Positions 1-8,680 of a stretch of DNA of 64,000 bases are shown piece by piece. The notes under the pieces are model-generated. The model searched no databases. It was not told the DNA's origin and was given only the letters and a program-made list of their open reading frames with translations. The stretch covers positions 26,302,995 to 26,366,994 of the forward strand of contig NC_044277.2 in assembly GCF_004027225.2 (NCBI RefSeq), written 5' to 3'. Positions within the stretch are counted from its first letter, which is position 1. Each line of letters begins with the position of its first letter. Source of the stretch: Strigops habroptila (taxonomy: Eukaryota > Chordata > Aves > Psittaciformes > Psittacidae). A program made the position numbers and the translations under genes.

Positions 1-1818
1 CTCCATTTCTTGGGCTACCAAAGCAGCAGAACTGTTTTTTAGAACCTCAACTTTAGTTCATGCAAAAGCAAATAAATAAAGAAATTATGTTGTGATGATA
101 AAGATATCCTTGAATCTATATGCCAACTATAATAATCTTTTTCTGAAGAACAATAGCTCTAAGAGATGCAGTGATTTCATTGATGACACTTGCAATTAAC
201 TCTGAAACTCACCACTGATATTCAAACATTAACTTTACTACCTATTTTACTGCTACTCATTTTGCCAGATGCATCCAATCCACCTATGAAATTCCACAGT
301 CTTGGGTTTACTCTTCAAGTGCCAAATGCACTGCTAGTTCTCCCAAACTTCAATTGCCAAGACTTATCTTTCTCCAAGTAACACTTCCAACATTCATCTG
401 TGCTGTAAACATATGGAAAAAAAAAGTACTTAGTGTGTTGAAAGCCAAATATAATATAAAATTAATTTCTGTGGACAACAAAATAAATTACACAAGTTGT
501 AAGTACAGATAGTTTGGGAAGGTTAATTGAGTAACTTAAAATAGTCTATTTTAACCATATTGATGTGGAGTTTTCAGCTAGGTTAGAGCAACACAAAACC
601 TGGGATAATTACTTTCCATTTAAGATTCAACTTGATATAGAGTTATGGAGGTCTTTGTGTTTACATTATAGAAGCCACCTAGTAATTAGACCTTTGCACA
701 CTTTTCAAACATAGTATTTATGACAGACATCTATTTGTTTCTTTCTTGACCAATCCCTTCAATATTTCCGAGACGACTTCATTACTTTCCAAGCCATTCA
801 GCTTGAATGTATTCTCACAGAACTCCTCATGTCTTCCTCCTCAAATCTGTCAGACTCACCTGTCATGCTCTCCATTAGTTACTTCTGTTTCATGTATTCT
901 TCTCTTAGCTGTTAACAATATCAATCTTACAATGAAGAAGATAATATTCAACATAAGATCTCACAACAAACACTGGACTGCTATTCTTTTTACTATTGTA
1001 AACTCAGTGAATAATCACCAACACAGTCCAAAGGACAGTTGGACCACTTGTAAGCCTTTGGCTATAAAGAACCCTTTAGTTCGAGATACATATGTTGGGA
1101 AAATGCTGATGGACTTGATGCTTGAATGAGCCTTTCTTGCTCTGCAGACTAAGGCAAAAATCAGAAAGCATGGAGAGAACGTATCAGGAGTGAGGGAGAA
1201 AACAGCGGGACGAAAATTGTCATAAAGTAGAGAAAATAAAGTTTGATATCAACATGGAGTAAATAGGTAAGGACTTGGCTGCTTCTATCCATTTTCTGGA
1301 TCTATTCTTCACTAAACCAATATTAACTCATGTTCCTAGAAATGTTCTTATGAAAATGTTATCATATTAAAAAAAAGGAGATATTATTCTTTTTTTATTC
1401 TTTTCTTATTCTTTTCTTATTTTTTATTTTTTGTTCTTATTCTGCACTTCTTGATGTTTTTCTTCCAGGAGCCATTTCTTATTCACACTGTATCTTTTTT
1501 ATCTTTAAAATGTATTTCTCTCAGTCTTCAGCCACAGAATCATATTTTTTTGTATCTATTTCTTTTGATCACTTCTCCCGCCTTCAAGAGACAGGAGATA
1601 CCCGCTCTACTTGGTGAAATGGGCGTTGCCACTACAAAGACCAAAATAACTGAGGCCTGACAAATGCCTTACAGAAGAGATTTTACCCTCACAATAGCTC
1701 ACTGAGACAGAGAAATTGTATTTCAGACTAGGAAATAATTCTTGGGTTAGATTAACTTGATTTGTACTCCTTGAATAAGCACCAGAGTAAACCCGAGTTG
1801 CCTCTGCTTTGTGTAGAT
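1..1818. other. Upstream intergenic DNA, no gene seen
   Basis: AT-rich sequence with only short spurious frames (longest about 127 codons, low-complexity composition). I see no recognisable exon or RNA gene. A T-rich microsatellite lies at 1383-1445. Confidence 0.6.
1383..1445 (+). repeat. T-rich microsatellite (TTATTCTTTTC)n
   Basis: Imperfect tandem copies of a TTATTCTTTTC-like unit, degenerating into TTTATTTTTT. Confidence 0.7.
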
Positions 1819-1887
1819 AGCTGGACCTGATGACTTACAGAGGTCTCATTTAGCCAAAATTATTCTATGATATTATAATTCTATGAA
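1819..1887 (+). mobile_element. CR1 LINE 3'-end fragment, degraded
   Basis: The stretch runs from agctggacctgatgac through an aggtctc block to two copies of ATTCTATGA-like sequence. This parallels the CR1 3' end (ggacttgatgac, aggtctcttccaacc, then ATTCTATG repeats). The body is 5'-truncated and mutated. Confidence 0.6.
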
Positions 1888-2340
1888 TTAGAAATCCATA
1901 TTTTTTTAATTTTTTACATTTTTAGACTTTCTTCCTCTCTGACTTCACTGGCTCTTTATGAAAAATTGCAACCAAACATGAACCAAAATATCCTGAAATA
2001 TTACCCACTTTTATGTAGGATCACAAGGAATTTTCCTTGTGACCCTACAACAATTATGTGTGAGGTTTTAAACTGTCATTTATCTTTACTTAGGTTCTTT
2101 GGAAAGCCGTTGGTGGAGCTGTAAGACAACACAGCAAAATGCATTGGCGATATAAGTCAATTCTACTTCCTGACTGGATAGCCTTACGCCTACAGTGAAC
2201 CTTGTGTAAATAAAGAACCATATATTCCTGAACACAGGAAATATGAGTGTGATCCTGGCAGGAATACACACTCAATGCACTATTCCCTTCTACACTGTTA
2301 AAGTCGCTTGTTGCTTTCATGTCCTATAGGATCCTTCAAA
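1888..2340. other. Intergenic, no feature seen
   Basis: Two small overlapping minus-strand frames (2086-2320) have no recognisable similarity. Nothing else is supported. Confidence 0.5.
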
Positions 2341-2462
2341 TCACAGAATCAGAGAATGGCTGGGGTTGGAAGGGACCTATGGAAATCATCCTGGGCAGTC
2401 TGTTTCAGTGCTGACCACCCTCAACGTAAAGAAATTCTTCCTCTGTTGACGTGAAACTTCAT
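2341..2462 (-). mobile_element. CR1 LINE fragment (3' end at left)
   Basis: It starts with cacagaatcagagaatggc and continues ggttggaagggacct. It then reaches the conserved segment before the CR1 ORF2 end (accaccctcaacgtaaagaaattcttcct). On the minus strand this is the CR1 C-terminal coding part plus 3' UTR, with an internal deletion relative to fuller copies. Confidence 0.85.
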
Positions 2463-4064
2463 ATGGATGCATCTATGAAAGTCTCTTTCCTTGAGTAAGT
2501 TTAGAACATCTTTTCCAAATCAGAACTAAATATGATAGTGTAAGACAAATATAGATGTGTAAGGTATGTGATATCTACCCTAAATCTTTGCAGTTTATTA
2601 TAACCTGTAAAGAAGATCTCTTCTCCTTAAGGATTCCAGCTGGTGCTATCAGCAGCTAAGCAACACAAAATCCAGAAAGGACAACATGTAATAGTTGATT
2701 TTTTAGTTACTGTATGAATTTCTATTCAGAATTGATATAAAGGCAAGTGGAAGATTTTTGCCCTGTGTTCAAAGCTGGACATGGGAGTGTATAATGATGT
2801 CTATGTCTGCTTCTCATAATCATCCATTGTAAGCCTGTGACTATAGTCATCCATAAAAGACACATTCTACAGAGTCTAAGAAACTCAGCTGGTAAATGGG
2901 CTGGCTAAGAGCACAGGAGGCAGATCTCTTCCTGCCTTTCAAAAAGGCTAAAAGTTTTAGAACTAACTGGAAATTTCAGTATTTCAGTTTTTCAGTTTTG
3001 CTTCCCTACAAACCTGCTCACTACTTATTAATTACTGCTGGTAACAGCCATAGGCAAGAACAATCATATTGGTATTTGATAAAGATATAAATCTCAAAGA
3101 AATTATAAAGTATACAACTTGAATTATTCGAACACTTCAACAAATAGTTCACATTTATTTTCAATTGCATTTTTCTGCTTCCTTCCTTCTTTACTTGTTT
3201 ACTTATCCTTTCATGTTTGTTGCTCTTTTGTCTTTTCTTTAATTGTTCTCATAGTCCCATATATATCTACAACTGTATGGAGTTTTCAGTTATTTTCTAT
3301 TTCTCTTTACTTTCTCACATATCCCATGAGGCTCTGACCCTACTCTTGCATGTTCCTGCCCACAGCTTACTCAGAAATATTCAAAGCCATAATTCTTCCC
3401 TCACACAAATATTCCTGAGTCATATTTTTCACTTCAAAGATTTTCTCTGTCCTTCATATGCCTTGCCTCTTCCCTTGGCACTCATACTCAAACACTGCTA
3501 CTCTATTTCCTTACGGCTCTCTTTATTTACCTGTGTCGTCTCCCTCTCTCTTCCTCAAACATGCTTACAAATACTCAGGTTATTTTGTTCTCCACCATTC
3601 TACTCATAACACTGGTTTTCTTCTTTTTTTTTCTAATGGATACAGCATAAAGGAAGGAGACAGCTGTATTTGCTGTACATGCTCTTCATAATAAATAGCC
3701 ACAGCAGTCCTGACAGTGAAGATTAATGAAATTCCGGTTACAGTAATGTATCTATTTCCACTTCCGTTTCCATTTCTGGGTTTTACAGTAACAGCAGAGT
3801 CTACAAAATGCACCAGCAAAAACACAGTTAGTGCTCACTGAGAGTGCAAACAATGAGGAGGTCACTTAAGAAAAGAGAAAAAACAAAAGGGATGGTATGA
3901 AGTGAGTGAGTTAGTGTTTCTTTTGCACCAGTTACAGTGATTAATTCATAGAGTAATAAAAGGAAATAAATTACTGATATACTAGAAACAAAAATGTTTA
4001 CTAGAGCCACTGGCTTAGGAATGGAGGGAGGATAGCTATAATATTCTTGGCTATCAAACCTCTG
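2463..4064. other. Intergenic, pyrimidine-rich in part
   Basis: From about 3120 to 3640 the plus strand is strongly T/C-rich, which opens several leucine/serine-rich frames. These look like composition artefacts. No gene or repeat family was recognised. Confidence 0.5.
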
Positions 4065-4790
4065 TACGGAAGAGACTCCACACTCCCAAGAGGTATCTTG
4101 TTCCACATGCTACTACCATCACATTTTAGAAAGTTTTGTCTAACATTGAATCTGAACTTTCTGAATAATTTAGTTGATTCATTTCTTCCTCCATCCCAGA
4201 CTCAGAAAGAATTAAATACCTTTGTCCTTTTCACAGCAACATTTTCCATACAAAGAGACCATTTATTCTCAGTCTTCTCACGATAAATAGATAGTATTCT
4301 TTCAACTTTTACACATCTTAGTTTCTACAAGTTTTAGTATTTTGTTATTTTCCTCTGGACTGTCCTTAGTTTGAGGCTGAACACAGCTGGCAATCCTAGC
4401 AGAAAAATAATTTGTCCTGTCAGAAGTACTGCACACCTATTAATACACTCCATAATGTCTTGTCTTTAACGGTAGCACATTGCTGACTCATATTTACTTT
4501 ACAGTCCATTACAGCCCCCAGATTCCTTTCTGAAGTGCTGCTGTTTTACCAGTATCCTTTTGATTTTACTTCTTGATTCTTCTTCCCAAATGTAATTTGC
4601 ATTTGTCAGTATTAAGTTTCCTCCTGATGGTTCTAAGACATTTGTTTAATTTGTTAAGATCATTTTGACTTCTGATAGTGGCTACCAAAGTGCCAAGAGG
4701 TCCTTCTAGCTTGCTGACAGCTCTATATTTCATGATTTCATCATTCACATCACTAACAATCTGCAGAACAGAAAATGCCTATAAGATCAA
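4065..4790 (-). mobile_element. Ancient CR1/L3-type LINE relic
   Basis: The plus strand reads as the reverse complement of an old CR1/L3-like ORF2. In order it shows a 'ctcccaagaggtatcttgttccac' block, 'aaagttttgtctaacattgaatctgaac', 'cctctggactgtcctta', 'attgctgactcatatttac', 'cagtccattacagcccccag' and 'ttcctttctgaagtgctg'. These are landmark segments of vertebrate CR1/L3 elements in the same order. On the minus strand, 4566-4748 leaves a 60-codon frame resembling the RT thumb region (a TDKCKLHLGR motif like the CR1 NKGKCKVLHLGR). It is far more diverged than the other CR1 copies upstream. Confidence 0.7.
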
Positions 4791-5592
4791 GCAGTTAACA
4801 TGGAAAAAGTGTACCACATAAGGAATTCTACTTGAATAGCATTACTTTTCGTTAGGCAGAATATGGCTTCTTCAGAGCTAACTGCCTTACTCTTAAGATA
4901 TCAAATGATGCAGAACCTGCCACATTCCCACGTGTTGCTACTGTATGTTGTGAAAATTTTATACATCTAATCTGCCTGTGTTTTAATTCTGGCCATTGAC
5001 TTCAACTGTTGGAGTAAGGAGATTTCAGCTGTTGGCTGTACCTTCTACTTCCAGGCTGTTCTGCATCATGATCAATATCTTTGCCTTTTTTTTTTTTAAT
5101 AACCAAACACGTAAAAATAAATTTTTGAATATTGGCATTTTGAAATTGCTTGTTTTCTGTAAGCTTGCTTGTTTCCCCCTCCCCCCCCCTTCTTTTTTTC
5201 CGCTCCTTTTTCCCAGGATGCATTATTGTGATAGCTTGCCTCACTAATGTGGATCACACCACCTTCCTTAGACTGGCTCACATTTCAAAAGGCTGCACAA
5301 AATGTCACATTAGCCATAAAATCTCTGCAAGAGTGGTTTATCTGCCCTGCACAATATCCAGCACAAAGTTTGTCAGTGCTACAGGTATTTCCACAATCAA
5401 CCCAATGCCCAGATTTTGCCCGGTTTGTTTATGTCACTACCACGATTTCTGCGAACTTTGTCAACAACGATTCAGGATTTTCTTCTGAGCTGCAGAAGGT
5501 ACAAATGGCCCCAGGACGCCCTCTGGATGCGCGGTGATCCGCCCCTTGCATTTCGGACACTCCATCCCTCCTCCTCAGCTACCATCTAACCA
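4791..5592. other. Intergenic flank upstream of the CpG island
   Basis: Contains a T12 run (5086-5097) and a C-rich/T-rich tract (5171-5212). GC and CpG frequency rise from about 5400. No coding similarity was recognised; it may be distal promoter DNA. Confidence 0.5.
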
Positions 5593-5920
5593 CCTTTACA
5601 ACTACCTGAAAGGAGGTTTAGTGAGGTGAGGGTCAATCTCTTCTCCCAAGTAACAAGTGGTTGGACAAGAGGAAACATCCTCAAGCTGCGCCAGGGGAGA
5701 TTTAGAATGAATATTAGGAAAAAATTCTCCACCAAGAGGGTGCTCAGGCGTTGGAACAGGCTGCCCAGGGCAGTGGTGGAATCACCGTCCTTGGAAGTGT
5801 TCAAACAACGTGTAGATGAGGCCCTTAGTGACATGGTTTCGTGGTGAACTTGGCAGTCCTGGGGTAATGGTTGATGATGTTACAGGTCTTTTCCAACTTC
5901 GTTGATTCTATGATTCTACG
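5593..5920 (+). mobile_element. CR1 LINE, 5'-truncated, abutting the MMP16 CpG island
   Basis: Starts at tttacaactacctgaaagg and runs through the CR1 ORF2 C-terminus. Residues such as [39 protein letters not shown] are readable at 5699-5823. It continues into the 3' UTR (gtggtgaacttggcagtcctggg, then ggtcttttccaact) and ends in ATTCTATGATTCTACG at 5920. The next base begins GC-rich island sequence. The coding part is open over 73 codons, but only the last ~330 bases of a ~4.5 kb element remain. Confidence 0.95.
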
Positions 5921-6188
5921 ACCTCCCTGTGCCGCTCGCACTGCCAGCTCCTCCGCCGCCGTGGCCCGTCTCGGTGCGTGCCGAGAAAGACTCCCCAGGC
6001 AGCCAGGCCGCACGCGGTGGCGGCAGGGGAACGCCGAGGCTGAGAGACCCGCTCGGCCCGGCGGCCGCTCCCTCAGGCCGCCGGAGAAGAGCAGGAGGCG
6101 CACAGAGCTAGCCGTGAAGCTCGCTGGTATTACGCAGCGCCCCGACCGCGCTCGGAGGGATTCGGGCTCCTCTCCCTGAGGAGGGGAA

Positions 6189-6200
6189 GGGCGGGGCGCC
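6189..6200 (+). promoter_or_regulatory. GC box (Sp1-type) in the MMP16 promoter island
   Basis: GGGCGGGGCGCC contains the core GGGGCG Sp/KLF motif. It lies about 770 bases upstream of the initiator ATG. The match is by motif only, and such motifs are common in CpG islands. Confidence 0.5.
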
Positions 6201-6413
6201 CTGTCAGCAGACCGGGCACTTGTGCGGCTGCTGGGGTACGCCTGTATGAGGAAAGGCCGAGCGCGCCCCCCGCGCGGCTACCCCCCGCCAGCCGCTCTCG
6301 GCAGCAGCGCGCTGGCAGCGCTCTGGCTGCAAGGCGAGCGCGGCCGCACGGCGGCGGAGCGGCAGGGCCGCCTGGCGGGCCCACTGCCTGTAAAACGCCT
6401 ACGGGGCGGAGCC

Positions 6414-6419
6414 ATGTAG
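6414..6419 (+). promoter_or_regulatory. Candidate minimal uORF (ATG immediately followed by TAG)
   Basis: The sequence gccATGTAG is a start codon followed directly by a stop, with G at -3. Such start-stop elements can stall ribosomes if present in a 5' UTR. Whether this base is transcribed is unknown: it lies 552 bases before the main ATG, next to a GC box. Confidence 0.3.
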
Positions 6420-6473
6420 ATTTCGGCTGAACATTCTGGAGTGGAGGGGAGCGGCGGGGGGCGAGGTGAGGCG

Positions 6474-6521
6474 AGGCCAAGCCAGGCCAGGCCAGGCCAG
6501 GCCAGGCCCGGCGAGGCCAGG
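6474..6521 (+). repeat. (GCCAG)n pentanucleotide microsatellite in the promoter/5' UTR
   Basis: About ten tandem five-base units, mostly GCCAG with GCCAA, GCCCG and GCGAG variants. It runs almost directly into a second, different pentamer array. Within a CpG island such a tract is prone to slippage and length variation. Confidence 0.9.
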
Positions 6522-6525
6522 CAGT

Positions 6526-6588
6526 GCGCCGAGCCGAGCCGAGCCGAGCCGCGCCGAGCCGAGCCGCGCCGAGCCGCGCCGTGCCGCC
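6526..6588 (+). repeat. (GAGCC/GCGCC)n pentanucleotide microsatellite
   Basis: Twelve consecutive five-base units occupy 6526-6585. GAGCC is interspersed with GCGCC and a final GTGCC. The array contains no stop codon in several frames, which produces long spurious open frames on both strands. It lies about 380-440 bases upstream of the MMP16 ATG. Confidence 0.9.
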
Positions 6589-6604
6589 AGGCTGGCCTTC
6601 CCCT

Positions 6605-6680
6605 GGAGGGGGAGGAGATAGGAGAGGAGGAGGAGGGAGAAGAGGAGGAGGAGGAGGGAGAGAAGGGAGGACACGGGGAG
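6605..6680 (+). repeat. GGA/GAGG-rich polypurine tract
   Basis: Nearly uninterrupted purines made of GGAGG, GAGGA and GGGAGA motifs. The plus strand has many GG and GGG runs and could form quadruplex or triplex structures. It follows the two pentamer arrays, so the presumed 5' UTR is structurally complex. Confidence 0.8.
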
Positions 6681-6771
6681 GCGGTTGCTGCTGCTGGGCA
6701 GAAGGGAGTCGTGCAAGAGCTGCGGCTGCACTCGGACGCCACATTCCCTCTTTACGGGACTGGTGGTGAGG

Positions 6772-6786
6772 ATGAGCGAGAGCTGA
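6772..6786 (+). promoter_or_regulatory. Short upstream ORF in the probable MMP16 5' UTR
   Basis: ATG AGC GAG AGC TGA encodes four residues and ends 179 bases before the MMP16 start. G at -3 makes the context moderate. I see no further ATG between it and 6966, so it would be the last uORF encountered. Its function is inferred only from position. Confidence 0.45.
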
Positions 6787-6965
6787 CCCTGCCGCTGCCG
6801 CCGCCTGTGCTGTGAAGTGTCTGCTCCTCCCCCTCCTCCTCCCCTGCTGTGGGTGAACCTGCGCTACGGGCTCTTCACCGACACGGCAGGGGTTGGTTTG
6901 TTTGTGTATTTGTTTAAGGCAAGGAGAGAGAAAGAGATCTTCCACCCGCTGAAGCACAGTTCACT

Positions 6966-7097
6966 ATGATCGTACTCGCATCCAGCACTGGAAGCCGGTT
7001 GGATTTCGTGTCTCAGTCCAGGGTGTTTTTCTTGCAAACCTTCCTTTGGATTTTATGTGCTACAGTGTGCAAAGCGGAGCAGTATTTCAATGTGGAG
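6966..7097 (+). CDS. MMP16: MMP16 (MT3-MMP) first coding exon, partial CDS
   Basis: This exon encodes the first 44 residues of a membrane-type matrix metalloproteinase, an extracellular zinc protease that cleaves matrix proteins and activates pro-MMP2 at the cell surface. The peptide starts MIVLASSTG, has a hydrophobic core at residues 20-35 (VFFLQTFLWILCATVC) and ends EQYFNVE. From memory this matches the human MMP16 N-terminus at about 34 of 44 positions, including the signal peptide (about residues 1-31) and the first propeptide residues. Residues 43-44 (VE) are followed by the donor GAG|GTAAGC, so the exon ends in phase 0. This agrees with the human protein continuing VWLQKYG from the next exon. 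The ATG has A at -3, a favourable Kozak context, and lies in a CpG island. The cysteine switch, catalytic, hemopexin and transmembrane domains are encoded by exons outside the window. Reading on into the intron meets a stop at 7179-7181. Identification is strong; the exact identity value needs an alignment. Confidence 0.95.
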
Positions 7098-7103
7098 GTA
7101 AGC
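7098..7103 (+). promoter_or_regulatory. MMP16: MMP16 intron 1 splice donor
   Basis: The sequence GAG|GTAAGC matches the vertebrate 5' splice-site consensus. It falls exactly where the peptide stops resembling MMP16: beyond it the frame reads unrelated residues. It defines the 3' edge of coding exon 1. Confidence 0.9.
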
Positions 7104-7440
7104 TCAGCCGTATGCGTGTGCGAGCGTGTGCACTCCCCCTCTCCCGTTCCCCCTTCCCTTTTTCTTACATCCCTTAAATAAAATGAAATAGCCAGCCAGC
7201 CATGTCTTCCAGCAGTCAGGGCAGACGTCTGTGGTGGCTTTCTTTCCAGCAGGCGGTAGCTAGCTCCGCTCCCTGAGTTCCCGCCCGATGGATGCGTTTC
7301 GGCCGGAGATCCCGCTGTCCGCGGCGGCACAAAGCGCGGAGCTGGGCGCCGGGCACAGCCTCCGCCGCTGCGCTGCCCTCGCCCGCCCTGCGCGGAGAGG
7401 AGACCCTCACCTCTAGCACGGGGGACTCCTGGGGCGTAGG

Positions 7441-7794
7441 ATGTAGCTCAGGGAAGACTGTGAATATCTTGGGCTTAAGAGAACACTGTATTGCTGAGTT
7501 TTCATTTTTTAATGAAGAATGAATGAAAGAGCGTTATGGGAACAGGAGGAAGGAAGTTTATGATTTTGGCACGTTTCTTTGTGGTGAAGTATTTGGCAAG
7601 ATAACATCTTTTTCCCATTCAAAGGTAACAAAAAAAGTTGCCACTGCATAAAGGTGCAACTACAGCACAAAAGTTGGAGGGTGTGGAGGACCAGGAAACA
7701 GAATTTTTCCAAGTGAAAAAGCTACTAAAATGTGGGGATACCTAGATGGGCAAACCCTAGGAATTTACAATGACAATGACAGTTCAGTGGGCAT
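7441..7794. other. Intron 1, proximal segment without recognised feature
   Basis: Downstream shoulder of the CpG island; composition returns to AT-rich. No repeat or motif was recognised. Confidence 0.5.
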
Positions 7795-8680
7795 CCACTT
7801 CCAGTCACTCTTCTATACACTCCCAGTTTTCCCGTTTGGGGTTTTTACATTGTGCTTTTTGTTAACTGATGTTTCTTTACTGACTTTATCATCTTTGCAT
7901 ATATTCTTCCTTTTTCTTTCTCCTGTCACTTCATTTGTTCTGCTGTAAGCCCCTTTTCTTAATCTGTTTCAATGTGATGTGTGTATTTCCCTCTTCCTTT
8001 CCCTGTTTGTTCGACTTCATCTTTCTTTGTCATGTGTCTCCTTTTAATTTAATTCGGCTCTTTCAACTTCTGTTTCTCTCTTAAATCCCTGTGTGCCTTC
8101 ACTTTCTTCCGTCCTGCCAGCCCCACTCCAAACTTTATGCTGCACACATCCATTGCCCTCACTCTTTTTTGTTTCTAGTTTCTTTCGTCCCCTGGGTTCC
8201 TACAGTTCTTCCTCTCAGAGAATGAAGCCTGTGTCGTCTTCTCTGTCTCGCCCATATGCACACTTGCTTGTTTCATATGAGCCCTTGTTCTCACTCAGTG
8301 ACAGTCATTTTTGCTACTGTCTCTGGCAGGATCACTCCTGCAGATGATCCTCTGTTCCTAGACTGTTTTCTTCTTTGTCTAAAGTTTTTACCTGTACTTC
8401 TTCTCCCTATGTGTCATGCAAGATGACCTCAAATGTATAAAATCCTCTCACTTTTTCTTTCCCCATGTCTGCTTTCATTCAAGCCTTTCCCTCTCTACAG
8501 GCAGTTTCCCTTGCCACATGCAATCCTCCTCTCAGCCTGACACCACACATCCATAGCTTGTCTCTTTGACTTGTATTTCTTCAGACAGTATTGTCTTTTT
8601 ACTCCATCATTAAGGTCTCTCCTCTTTATAAATCCTAGTCTTTTTTTCTCTGTCATTTACGTTCTAGTTGTTCTTGTTTA
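7795..8680 (+). repeat. Long pyrimidine-rich intronic tract
   Basis: About 900 bases with persistent T/C excess on the plus strand (many tttctttc, cttcct, tctgtctc words), soon after the splice donor. It is not a simple repeat. It produces leucine/serine/phenylalanine-rich spurious frames. Confidence 0.6.

Larger units (their letters stand above)
5921..7440. promoter_or_regulatory. MMP16: CpG island and MMP16 promoter / 5' UTR region
   Basis: Base composition switches abruptly at 5921 from AT-rich flank to dense CG dinucleotides. It stays GC-rich to about 6600, dips around the exon (6890-7250), and rises again at 7255-7440. Sp1-type GC boxes are visible at 6189-6200 (GGGCGGGGCGCC) and 6404-6412 (GGGGCGGAG). 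No TATA box sits at a convincing distance, so this looks like a TATA-less CpG promoter with dispersed starts. The transcription start cannot be fixed from sequence; the 5' UTR must end at 6965. Confidence 0.85.

Noticed and set aside
6441..6815. Plus-strand 124-codon frame upstream of MMP16 with Ala-Arg-Pro and Glu-rich repeats
   Set aside because: It begins with GTG rather than ATG and simply translates the pentamer and GGA arrays. There is no independent sign that it is coding.
6130..6957. 275-codon minus-strand open frame, and 110-154-codon frames overlapping it, across the CpG island
   Set aside because: The frames exist because GC-rich pentamer repeats and GGA tracts contain no stop codons. 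The peptides are monotonous Pro/Ala/Arg/Ser/Leu repeats with no domain, and the region is explained by the MMP16 promoter.
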